The notes under the pieces were generated by a model, which saw only the letters and a program-made list of their open reading frames with translations, had not been told where the DNA came from and did not search any database. DNA of 40,394 nt from Proteobacteria bacterium UBA4457 (GTDB lineage: Bacteria; Pseudomonadota; Gammaproteobacteria; Ga0077536), in the NCBI GenBank assembly GCA_002390205.1, contig DGOV01000020.1, forward strand, positions 3,653 to 44,046, read 5' to 3'. The translations under genes were made by a program, and so were the position numbers. Shown in pieces: positions 27,276-35,175 of the stretch (its first letter is position 1; every line of letters begins with the position of its first letter).

Positions 27276-27891
27276 GTTTATTTACCTCAGCTACAAAATC
27301 TTTCATTTTTTCTCGGTCCTTGACCCCCTTACTAGACTCTATCCCACCACTCACATCCACACAGGAGGGTTCTACATGCCGAATTGCGTTCCCAATATTT
27401 TTCGAATTCAAGCCACCTGCAAGAATTGTAGGACAGGTTACTTGAACGGGGAGCAAGCTCCAATCGAAAGAAGTACCCGTACCGCCCCGTTTTTCAACAT
27501 CGTAGCTATCAAACAGAATTGCCTTCGCATTCCTAAACCGAAGTACTTCCCCAGTTATATCTACATCGCCTCCTACTCTCAAAGCTTTGATCCAAGGGCT
27601 AGATGACGACTCACAATATTCCGGCGACTCATCTCCATGATACTGAAGCACATCTATTTTTGTAAGTTCTGAAATTTCAGACACCTCTTGATGCGTCGCA
27701 TTCACAAACAAGCCTACAGTTGATACGAACGGCGACAGCTTTTCGATTATTTGTGCAGCAACTAATGGAGCGATATATCTAGGACTAGGCTTGTAAAACA
27801 CGAACCCTAAGGCATCGACACCTAAGCAATCGGCATCTAGTGCATCTCTTAGGTTAGTAATTCCACAAAACTTGATTCGAACTCGTCCCAA
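27265..27891 (-). CDS. trpF: Phosphoribosylanthranilate isomerase
   Basis: Amadori rearrangement of PRA to CdRP in tryptophan synthesis. 208 aa from TTG 27891, a typical length. The catalytic Cys is in KFCGIT close to the N-terminus; ALGFVFYKPSPRYI, VGLFVN, QYHGDESPEYC, LFDSYDVEKRGGTGTSFDW and LAGGLNSKN follow. The TTG has GGGGTGA 5 bases upstream; a GTG at 27939 would add 16 residues absent in the family and has no ribosome site. trpF-trpB-trpA downstream of truA is the usual gammaproteobacterial partial trp cluster, separate from trpEGDC. Confidence 0.94.
   Translation of the reverse strand: MGRVRIKFCGITNLRDALDADCLGVDALGFVFYKPSPRYIAPLVAAQIIEKLSPFVSTVGLFVNATHQEVSEISELTKIDVLQYHGDESPEYCESSSSPWIKALRVGGDVDITGEVLRFRNAKAILFDSYDVEKRGGTGTSFDWSLLPVQVTCPTILAGGLNSKNIGNAIRHVEPSCVDVSGGIESSKGVKDREKMKDFVAEVNKLDI
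27284..27288 (-). promoter_or_regulatory. Ribosome binding site setting the trpB TTG start
   Basis: GAGGT on the minus strand within the last codons of trpF, 8 bases before TTG 27275. Confidence 0.55.
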
Positions 27892-28006
27892 CAAAGTCAC
27901 CCCACAAAAAAATTCAAACAAATTATCACACTTACTCACCAGAACTTATAGCATATCGATTAGTTTCTTAATCATTAATCGAATAGAGATGCTAATCTGA
28001 TTCAGT

Positions 28007-28759
28007 CTAAATCGAAAATTCTTCGGGGTACCCAACATGAACTAGATATAGACCATCTGGCTCCGCAGTGACTCCTCCCAAACTTCTATCTCTATACATG
28101 AGAACATCATTAGCCCAGCTAATTTCTTGTTTACCACATCCGATATCAAAAAGTACGCCTGCAAAATTCCTTATCATATGCTGAAGAAAAGCATTAGCAG
28201 TAATGGAAAAAACGATGCAATCTAATTCTTGTGAAACGTCAAAATTCAGAATTTCTCTTACCGGACTTGATGCCTGACATCCTTTCGCCTGAAATGAAGA
28301 GAAGTCATGGCGCCCAATCCAATACTTTGCCGCCGACTGCATTAGAGTAATATCTAGCTTACGATGTTCCCATGTTGCTCTTTTATACAAAAGTGCAGAA
28401 CGTATAGGTTCATTATAAACAAGATACCTATAGGAGCGGCTTATTGCGCTATATCTCGCATGAAACGTCTCTGGAACACCTCGAGCCCATTGGATTGATA
28501 TATCTGGCGGTAATTTTGTATTGGTTCCAAAGATCCAAGAATAATCAGTTCGAAGAGCGTTCGTGTCAAAATGAACTATCTGCCCGGTAGCATGGACTCC
28601 AGCATCGGTGCGGCCAGCGCAAACAACCTTGATGCGCTCATCAGCTACAAATGATAAGGCATTCTCAAGTGAGGATTGCACTGTCCGTCGGCCAGCTTGG
28701 CTCTGCCAACCACTAAAGTTGGAACCGTTGTATTGAACTCTTAATGCTAGTCGAAACAT
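28007..28759 (-). CDS. truA: tRNA pseudouridine(38-40) synthase
   Basis: Makes pseudouridine at positions 38-40 of the tRNA anticodon stem-loop. 250 aa. The catalytic Asp52 is in CAGRTDAGVHATGQ; YNGSNFSGWQSQ (10-21), SRSYRYLVYN, and FLQHMIRNFAGVL are family motifs. ATG 28759. It follows fimV by 52 bases, as in pseudomonads. Confidence 0.97.
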   Translation of the reverse strand: MFRLALRVQYNGSNFSGWQSQAGRRTVQSSLENALSFVADERIKVVCAGRTDAGVHATGQIVHFDTNALRTDYSWIFGTNTKLPPDISIQWARGVPETFHARYSAISRSYRYLVYNEPIRSALLYKRATWEHRKLDITLMQSAAKYWIGRHDFSSFQAKGCQASSPVREILNFDVSQELDCIVFSITANAFLQHMIRNFAGVLFDIGCGKQEISWANDVLMYRDRSLGGVTAEPDGLYLVHVGYPEEFSI

Positions 28760-28811
28760 TTCAGCACCAACTTTTTAGCGAAAATCCAGAAACGAAACTC
28801 AGGATAAGAAA

Positions 28812-29498
28812 TTACTCCTTCGGTAAACTCTTAACAATATTATTCACTTCCACTGCTTGCTCTGGTGTTCCCTCAAGCTTAACAAGATCTAAAATTTTAC
28901 GCGCGCGTTTTATTTCTCCGAGCTCAACTAGCACCTTAGCAAAATCTAAGCTTGCCTCATGTTCATTCACTCTTGTCGTCTCTCCACTAGAAGGAGGGGT
29001 ACTAATTTCCACTTTGCTTTTGGAGTCGTAGACTGAGATATTCCTAAAAAATCTTGCCTTTAATAACAAGTAAAGAATCAAACTAAAAAATGCTAGTGTC
29101 CAGTAATTAATATCGCCATTAAGCGCTACATGATCAGTCAGAAATTTCTGTACTATTTTTTTAATAGAGTGTGGAAAACCAGTTACAGACGCAGGAGTTT
29201 CAACTCTATAAATGACAGGCTCATAGAATTTCAGCCGCTCTCTTAAGATAAGAATTTGTTTATTCTTAGCTAAAATCCGTGTATAGAGATCTGCATATGA
29301 CCTGTCATTCTTTTGACTTACATGGCTGCCAGAGATCACTTCCGCTAATTGATCTGCCTCAATCTTAGAAGGCTTATGAATTACATCCTTATCCGCTAAA
29401 GAATCGTCGGCAGTCCCAGCTAGCATGGCACTCGGCAAGCTAAGAATAAAAAGAAAAAAAATAGCGCCTAGCAAGCCAAGCCAGAAACTAATCCTCAA
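28812..29498 (-). CDS. fimV: Miniature FimV/HubP-like protein
   Basis: 228 aa at the fimV locus between asd and truA, where relatives carry a protein of roughly 700-1,000 aa or more. Seen: signal peptide (1-27, ending SAMLA), a 100-residue outer segment with a short coiled-coil-like stretch (70-92), one membrane segment (about 133-147), and a C-terminal cytoplasmic helix-turn-helix repeat SLDFAKVLVELGEIKRARKI (183-202) that matches the FimV C-terminal domain. No LysM peptidoglycan-binding domain and no long acidic repeat region are visible. FimV/HubP organises the cell pole and type IV pili. TTG start with GGAGATG upstream, overlapping the end of asd by 11 bases. Confidence 0.75.
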   Translation of the reverse strand: MRISFWLGLLGAIFFLFILSLPSAMLAGTADDSLADKDVIHKPSKIEADQLAEVISGSHVSQKNDRSYADLYTRILAKNKQILILRERLKFYEPVIYRVETPASVTGFPHSIKKIVQKFLTDHVALNGDINYWTLAFFSLILYLLLKARFFRNISVYDSKSKVEISTPPSSGETTRVNEHEASLDFAKVLVELGEIKRARKILDLVKLEGTPEQAVEVNNIVKSLPKE

Positions 29499-30504
29499 TT
29501 AACATCTCCGCAATCTGCACACTATTTAAAGCAGCCCCTTTCCTGACATTATCTGAAACTACCCACATATTTAGCCCCTTCGGATGCGAAATATCCTCTC
29601 GGATACGGCCAACAAATACAGAGTTATTTCCCGTGCCATGTGTCACAGCAGTCGGATAGCCTCCATCCTGCTGCTCATCGACCACAGTTACGCCTGGAAA
29701 CTCGCTCAACAAGTCTGTAGCTTCCTTAGCACTTATTTTCGAAACAGTTTCTATATGTATTGCTTCAGAATGGCCATAAAAAACAGGGACTCTTACCGCT
29801 GTAGGATTCACTTTTATATTACTGTCTCCTAAAATCTTCTGCGTCTCCCAAACCATTTTCATTTCTTCTTTTGTGTAGCCATTATCTTGGAATGTATCAA
29901 TCTGCGGAAGGCAGTTAAACGCAATTTGCTTAGGGTAGATTCGAGACTGCACCTCTTTCCCATTAAGAAGACTTGCAGTCTGCGTTGCAAGTTCTTCGAG
30001 AGCTTCTTTCCCAGTGCCAGAAACTGCCTGGTAGGTGCATACATTTATTCGTTCAATGCCAACCGCATCGTAAATAGGTTTTAGCGCAACGACCATTTGA
30101 ATCGTGGAACAGTTAGGATTCGCTATAATATTGCAGTTTTTATATTCAGCTAGACTTTCAGGGTTAACTTCAGGAACCACCAAAGGTATATCCCGCCGAT
30201 AGCGAAATTCCGAAGTATTATCTATCACAATACAGCCTTGCGCAGCAGCTTTTGGCGCATAAATAGCGGAGACCGACGACCCAGGAGAAAATAAGGCTAT
30301 ATCAACATCACTAAAGTCGAAGCCTTCAAGAGTCTCGACTACTATGCTTCGAGTGCCAAAAGTCAATCTAGAGCCTGCCGACCTCGAGCTGGCGACAGCA
30401 GAAAGCTTTGCTACGGGGAAATGTCTTTCATGAAGTAATTCGACCATGACTTCACCAACGGCGCCAGTTGCGCCCACGACAGCGACATTGTAATGCTTAC
30501 TCAT
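29488..30504 (-). CDS. asd: Aspartate-semialdehyde dehydrogenase
   Basis: Reduces aspartyl phosphate to the semialdehyde, the branch point to lysine/DAP, methionine and threonine. 338 aa from ATG 30504. NADP loop VGATGAVGEVM near the N-terminus; catalytic Cys in NPNCSTIQM; later QAVSGTGKEAL, and GHSEAIHIE. It starts with GGAGGG 7 bases upstream; an ATG at 30519 would add 5 residues. The usg paralogue often found after asd is absent; fimV follows directly. Confidence 0.96.
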   Translation of the reverse strand: MSKHYNVAVVGATGAVGEVMVELLHERHFPVAKLSAVASSRSAGSRLTFGTRSIVVETLEGFDFSDVDIALFSPGSSVSAIYAPKAAAQGCIVIDNTSEFRYRRDIPLVVPEVNPESLAEYKNCNIIANPNCSTIQMVVALKPIYDAVGIERINVCTYQAVSGTGKEALEELATQTASLLNGKEVQSRIYPKQIAFNCLPQIDTFQDNGYTKEEMKMVWETQKILGDSNIKVNPTAVRVPVFYGHSEAIHIETVSKISAKEATDLLSEFPGVTVVDEQQDGGYPTAVTHGTGNNSVFVGRIREDISHPKGLNMWVVSDNVRKGAALNSVQIAEMLIED

Positions 30505-30511
30505 CGTATTA

Positions 30512-30517
30512 CCCTCC
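30512..30517 (-). promoter_or_regulatory. Ribosome binding site setting the asd start
   Basis: GGAGGG on the minus strand, 7 bases before ATG 30504. Confidence 0.6.
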
Positions 30518-30530
30518 ATACCAATACCAT

Positions 30531-31607
30531 CTAGACTAGTGCGCCAATAATTGCGTCAGTCATTTCTATTGTTCCTAAAGAAGACTCTCCGTCCGAAGCG
30601 ATATCCGCAGTTCGCAAGCCTTGATTGAGCACAGAATCCACTGCTTCATCTATCTTTAGAGCAAGCTCTGGTTTGTTGAGCGAGTACTTAAGCATCATAC
30701 TGATCGACATAATAGTTGCTATGGGGTTGGCAATGTTTTTTCCAGCGATATCAGGCGCCGATCCGTGAACAGGCTCGAAAAGACCTTTGTTATTTCCATC
30801 TAGAGACGCAGACGGCAGCATACCAATAGAACCGGTTAACATGGCAGCCAAGTCAGAAAGAATATCACCAAACAAATTCGTCGTGACCATAACATCGAAT
30901 TGCTTTGGCGCACGCACAAGCTGCATAGCAGCATTATCTACATAGAGATGCTCAACTGTGACCTGAGGATAGTCGCTAGCCATTTTGTCTACTACATCCC
31001 TCCATAACTCAGTCACCTCAAGTACATTTGCTTTATCGACACTGCATAGCCGGCCTGATCTTTTCATAGCGGTCTCAAATCCCAGCTTAACTATTCGTTC
31101 AATTTCTTCTTCCTCATAAACAAGAGTATTAAATCCTCTTCGCTTGCCGTTCTCTTTAACCTCTATTCCGCGGGGCTGTCCAAAATAAATGCCGCCCGTC
31201 AACTCTCTGATAATCATCAGATCTAAACCTGATACAAGATCAGCCTTAAGACTAGACGCATTTTTGAGCGCGGGGAGAAGCACTGCGGGTCGTAAATTAC
31301 AAAACAGGCCAAGATGCGCACGAAGACGCAGTAATCCTCTTTCCGGTCTAATTGCCCGCTCTATTTTATCCCACTTTGGACCCCCGACAGCACCCAGCAA
31401 AATAGCATCGGAGTCTTCTGCCAGTCGACACGTCTCTTCTGGGAAGGAATCGCCAAATTGGTCAATAGCTGCGCCTCCCAATAACCCATAGTTAACCTCA
31501 AATGCATACCCAAAGTTGGTAGCCAATGAATTTAAAAGTCTTTCCGCAGACCCCACTATTTCTGGGCCAATGCCATCACCGGATAACAACAAAATTTTAT
31601 CAGTCAT
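30531..31607 (-). CDS. leuB: 3-isopropylmalate dehydrogenase
   Basis: Oxidative decarboxylation of 3-isopropylmalate in leucine synthesis. 358 aa. LLSGDGIGPEIV (7-18), GAVGGPKWD, RPERGLL, RELTGGIYFG and the metal/NAD block NLFGDILSDLAAMLTGSIGMLPSASL with the following PVHGSAPDIAGKNIANP are all intact. ATG 31607. leuC and leuD, usually upstream, are not adjacent here; instead the divergent dapC begins 124 bases away. Confidence 0.97.
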   Translation of the reverse strand: MTDKILLLSGDGIGPEIVGSAERLLNSLATNFGYAFEVNYGLLGGAAIDQFGDSFPEETCRLAEDSDAILLGAVGGPKWDKIERAIRPERGLLRLRAHLGLFCNLRPAVLLPALKNASSLKADLVSGLDLMIIRELTGGIYFGQPRGIEVKENGKRRGFNTLVYEEEEIERIVKLGFETAMKRSGRLCSVDKANVLEVTELWRDVVDKMASDYPQVTVEHLYVDNAAMQLVRAPKQFDVMVTTNLFGDILSDLAAMLTGSIGMLPSASLDGNNKGLFEPVHGSAPDIAGKNIANPIATIMSISMMLKYSLNKPELALKIDEAVDSVLNQGLRTADIASDGESSLGTIEMTDAIIGALV

Positions 31608-31682
31608 AAGTAAATCACGAGTTTAAAAGAGTTGATATTACAGCAAAGATGAGACGTCTGTCAGTGGAAGAGCTGTAAAAAG

Positions 31683-31698
31683 TATAATCCGATATAAT
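31683..31698 (+). promoter_or_regulatory. Candidate -10 elements for dapC
   Basis: Two perfect TATAAT hexamers occur 10 bases apart (31683-31688 and 31693-31698) in the leuB/dapC spacer, 34-44 bases before the dapC start. No good -35 is seen at standard spacing from either, so which one is used, if any, is open. Confidence 0.35.
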
Positions 31699-31731
31699 TG
31701 GTCGGAATACTAATCAGATAGATGGATGGCT

Positions 31732-32925
31732 ATGAACCCAGGACTCGAAAAACTGCAACTATATCCGTTTCAAAGGCTCAACCAAATAAAGGTAAGCACC
31801 AGTCCCCCAAAAGGCTCAGAAATAATTGACTTATCTATTGGTGAGCCGCAACTAGAGACGCCCCGCATAATTCAAGAAAGCTTGAAACGAGCAATCTCAG
31901 GTGTCGGGAAATACCCCAGTACTAGAGGCACATCAAGACTTAGAGAGTCGATAAGCTTGTGGGCAACAAAACGTTTTAACCTTGGGAAAGGACAACTATT
32001 ACCCGATCGGAATATCTTGCCTGTTAGCGGCACACGAGAGGCTTTATTTGCAATAGCGCAGACTCTAGTCGACGCTAATAGTGAAAAGTCTTTAGTGGGT
32101 CTTCCGAATCCATTTTATCAAATATACGAAGGCGCGGCGATTTTAGCTGGGGCAACGCCCCACTATTTTAACGCTCCCGCTCATAATAACTTCATCCCAC
32201 TATTTGAAGACACACCTGAAAAAATCTGGCGGAAGATGAGTTTTATGTATATCTGTTCACCAGGTAACCCTGCGGGCAACGTAATGACCAGCCAGCAATA
32301 TGATTATTTAATTTCAATGGCAGAAAAGCACAATTTTTTTATTGTTGTCGACGAGTGTTATAGCGAGCTCTATGGAAACGAAGAGAAACCTCCTTTGGGA
32401 ATCTTAGAGTGGTGCCAATTGTCTGGGCGTAACTCATTTCAACGATGTCTTGCAATGCATAGCCTTTCAAAGCGCTCTAACTCCCCTGGACTAAGGTCAG
32501 GTTTTGTCGCCGGAGATCCAGACTTGATTGAAAAATTTTTCATGTACCGAACTTACCATGGAAGTGCCATGCCGTTGCATGTTCAAGAGGCAAGTATCAC
32601 TGCTTGGTCTGATGAAGAACATGTCATTGCTAACCGAGATTTCTATAGGAAGAATTTCGATGCGGTCCTCAACGTACTTCATGAAAAAATAGATGTGAAT
32701 CGCCCTACAGCGGGGTTTTATTTATGGATTGATGTACTTTCTGACGACATTAAGGTCTGCGAACAGTTATACTCTCATACAGGCTTAATCGTTCTTCCTG
32801 GACAGTTTCTATCGCGAAAAAATGATGGCCTAAACCCAGGAACTAACCGGATCAGGCTCGCGCTTGTCGCTCCCGAAGAACAGTGCATAGAAGCAGCACA
32901 TAGATTACTAAGCATCATTAGTTAA
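31732..32925 (+). CDS. dapC: Succinyldiaminopimelate transaminase
   Basis: PLP class I/II aminotransferase for the N-succinyl-L,L-DAP step of lysine and peptidoglycan precursor synthesis. 397 aa. LSIGEPQLETP (about 34-44), SGTREALFAI, SPGNPAGNVM, VVDECYSELY and the PLP lysine in HSLSKRSNSPGLRSGF (Lys247). The start MNPGLEKLQLYPFQRL is typical of DapC; an ATG two codons upstream (31726) is equally possible. The family alone could be general aspartate aminotransferase-like; adjacency to dapD, 20 bases downstream, supports DapC. Confidence 0.93.
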   Translation: MNPGLEKLQLYPFQRLNQIKVSTSPPKGSEIIDLSIGEPQLETPRIIQESLKRAISGVGKYPSTRGTSRLRESISLWATKRFNLGKGQLLPDRNILPVSGTREALFAIAQTLVDANSEKSLVGLPNPFYQIYEGAAILAGATPHYFNAPAHNNFIPLFEDTPEKIWRKMSFMYICSPGNPAGNVMTSQQYDYLISMAEKHNFFIVVDECYSELYGNEEKPPLGILEWCQLSGRNSFQRCLAMHSLSKRSNSPGLRSGFVAGDPDLIEKFFMYRTYHGSAMPLHVQEASITAWSDEEHVIANRDFYRKNFDAVLNVLHEKIDVNRPTAGFYLWIDVLSDDIKVCEQLYSHTGLIVLPGQFLSRKNDGLNPGTNRIRLALVAPEEQCIEAAHRLLSIIS

Positions 32926-32945
32926 CAACGAACAGGAGATTACCT

Positions 32946-33767
32946 ATGCAGGACCTTGCCAAAGTTATAGAAACCGCGTTTGAGCTTGGGGAAAAACTAA
33001 GTCCGGTAAATGTTGAACAGGAGGTTCTAGAAGCGATCGTAGAATCGATTAATCTATTAGATCAAGGAAAAATACGGGTCGCCGCGCCGACCTCATATGG
33101 TTGGAAAGTAAATGAATGGGTTAAAAAGGCAGTTCTTTTATCGTTTAAATTTTCGGAGAACCAAACTATCCCTGGGTCACACACCAATTATTTTGACAAA
33201 GTTCAGTCCAAATTCAAAAATATGGGTACACCAGAATTCAAAAAAATTGGTGCCCGAGTTGTACCACCGGCAGAGGTTAGGCATGGAAGCTTCATCGGGG
33301 AAAACGTTGTCTTAATGCCAAGCTATGTCAATATTGGAGCCTATGTAGGCTCAGGCACAATGGTAGACACCTGGGCAACGGTTGGTTCATGCGCTCAAAT
33401 TGGAAAGAATGTCCATTTATCCGGAGGTGTGGGTATCGGTGGAGTTCTGGAGCCGCTGCAAGCAACACCAACTATCATTGAAGACGGATGTTTCATAGGT
33501 GCTAGATCAGAAATAGTCGAGGGAGTCATTATAGGAGCAGGCGCAGTCATCTCCATGGGAGTATACATCGGGCAGAGTACTAAAATTTATGACAGAGAAA
33601 CTGGCGAAGTCTCTTTTGGAAAGGTTCCCAAGGGCTCCGTCGTAGTCCCCGGAAACCTTCCTTCTGACGACGGAAAATACAGTCTTTACTGCGCTGTTAT
33701 TGTCAAAAAGGTAGACGAGAAGACTCGTCAAAAAACCGCTATTAATGAACTTTTAAGAGGCATTTAA
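32946..33767 (+). CDS. dapD: 2,3,4,5-tetrahydropyridine-2,6-dicarboxylate N-succinyltransferase
   Basis: Succinylates tetrahydrodipicolinate in the succinylase branch of DAP synthesis. 273 aa: helical N-terminal domain, then a left-handed beta-helix of hexapeptide repeats (from about residue 100: ARVVPPAEVRHGSFIGEN, GAYVGSGTMVDTWATVGS, then IGGVLEPLQA), and a C-terminal SLYCAVIVKKVDEKTR block. ATG 32946 lies 8 bases after an ACAGGAGAT site. The 3' end overlaps the stop of glmM by 4 bases, tail to tail. Confidence 0.97.
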   Translation: MQDLAKVIETAFELGEKLSPVNVEQEVLEAIVESINLLDQGKIRVAAPTSYGWKVNEWVKKAVLLSFKFSENQTIPGSHTNYFDKVQSKFKNMGTPEFKKIGARVVPPAEVRHGSFIGENVVLMPSYVNIGAYVGSGTMVDTWATVGSCAQIGKNVHLSGGVGIGGVLEPLQATPTIIEDGCFIGARSEIVEGVIIGAGAVISMGVYIGQSTKIYDRETGEVSFGKVPKGSVVVPGNLPSDDGKYSLYCAVIVKKVDEKTRQKTAINELLRGI

Positions 33768-35104
33768 GCTACGATCAGGCGTACTTCTTCTGCGAGTTCT
33801 AGACATAGCTTTTCTACTAAAGAATGATCTTCCCCTTCGATCATGACTCTGATCATAGGTTCTGTGCCCGATTTTCGCAGTAAGACTCTACCATTTCCAC
33901 CTAGTCTCAAAGTGATTCCTTCAATTACCGCCTTCAGCTTAGGAGAATGCTCTAGATCTGTAGACATTTTGGCCGGAATATTTAACAGCCTCTGTGGCAA
34001 CTTAGTCATGCCGGCCTTAAGCACCGACAAACTGTTACCAGAACTTATCACCGCTTCTAGCACTTGCAGACCCGAAATCAGCCCATCACCAGTAGTTGTC
34101 AAATCTTTACAAATAATGTGACCGGATTGCTCACCTCCAAGGCTCCATCCTCCTTGTCGTAATTTTTCCAAAACGTACCGATCACCTACTTGACTGCGCT
34201 CAAATCCCAAACCTAGTGCGGTGATTGCTCGTTCCAATCCTAAATTACTCATATCAGTCCCGATAACTGTGCCTTGAAGGCTACCGATATGTTGACGATA
34301 GCGCGCGATAATAAATAAAAGCTCGTCACCATCTACCACCGCTCCAGTCTCATCAACCATTATTACCCGATCTGCATCTCCATCTAATGCGATACCGAGA
34401 TCAGCTTTTTTAGCTAAGACTTCTCTCTGCAAAAGGGCAGGAGATGTGGCTCCGACACCGTCATTTATATTAACGCCATCTGGAGAAATACCAATGGGAA
34501 AAACCTGACATCCTAGTTCTGAAAGTAAATTTGGCGCGACTTGATAGGCAGCACCATTCGCGCAATCGACGACTACTTTCAGTCCTACTAAGGATATTCC
34601 CTTAGACATACTTTTTTTACAGAAGTCTATGTACGCTTCCTGAGCGTATTTGACGCGACTAGCTTTTCCCAGGAGGCGAGGCTCAACAACGATCTGTTGC
34701 TTTTCGATTTCTTCCTCGATTTCAAGCTCTACCTCGTCTGATAGTTTATTCCCATCATGCCCAAAGAACTTTAACCCATTATCTTGAAACGAGTTATGTG
34801 AAGCGCTGATAACAACTCCCGCTCTGGCATTAGAGAAGCGAGTCAAAAAGGCGATAGCAGGAGTAGGTAAAGGACCGAGTAAGTGAACGTTAACGCCTGC
34901 AGAAGATATGCCTGCCTCCAAAGCAGACTCAAACATGTAACCCGATATACGAGTATCTTTTCCGACCAGAACTTTATTTTCGCCACAGTTTTTTGAGCCA
35001 AGCACTCGGCCAATTGCCCAACCGAGTTTTTGAAAAAAGTCGGGAGTGATAGGATGGTCACCAACGCTACCTCTAATTCCGTCCGTTCCGAAATACTTTC
35101 TCAA
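33764..35104 (-). CDS. glmM: Phosphoglucosamine mutase
   Basis: Turns glucosamine 6-phosphate into glucosamine 1-phosphate for UDP-GlcNAc, peptidoglycan and LPS. 446 aa. Active-site phosphoserine Ser102 in ISASHN (99-104), metal loop LDGDADRV, sugar loop GGEQSGHI and phosphate loop RKSGTEPMIRVM. TTG start: translation begins directly with MRKYFGTDGIRG, the family N-terminus, with AGGG upstream. It lies 71 bases after ftsH; folP, which separates these genes in E. coli and many relatives, is absent. Confidence 0.97.
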   Translation of the reverse strand: MRKYFGTDGIRGSVGDHPITPDFFQKLGWAIGRVLGSKNCGENKVLVGKDTRISGYMFESALEAGISSAGVNVHLLGPLPTPAIAFLTRFSNARAGVVISASHNSFQDNGLKFFGHDGNKLSDEVELEIEEEIEKQQIVVEPRLLGKASRVKYAQEAYIDFCKKSMSKGISLVGLKVVVDCANGAAYQVAPNLLSELGCQVFPIGISPDGVNINDGVGATSPALLQREVLAKKADLGIALDGDADRVIMVDETGAVVDGDELLFIIARYRQHIGSLQGTVIGTDMSNLGLERAITALGLGFERSQVGDRYVLEKLRQGGWSLGGEQSGHIICKDLTTTGDGLISGLQVLEAVISSGNSLSVLKAGMTKLPQRLLNIPAKMSTDLEHSPKLKAVIEGITLRLGGNGRVLLRKSGTEPMIRVMIEGEDHSLVEKLCLELAEEVRLIVA

Positions 35105-35175
35105 TTAATACCCTGCTAACTATAATTAGTGCTTATCCCTAGGGTAAAGCTTAAATCGGATGCGAATTCATCAAA

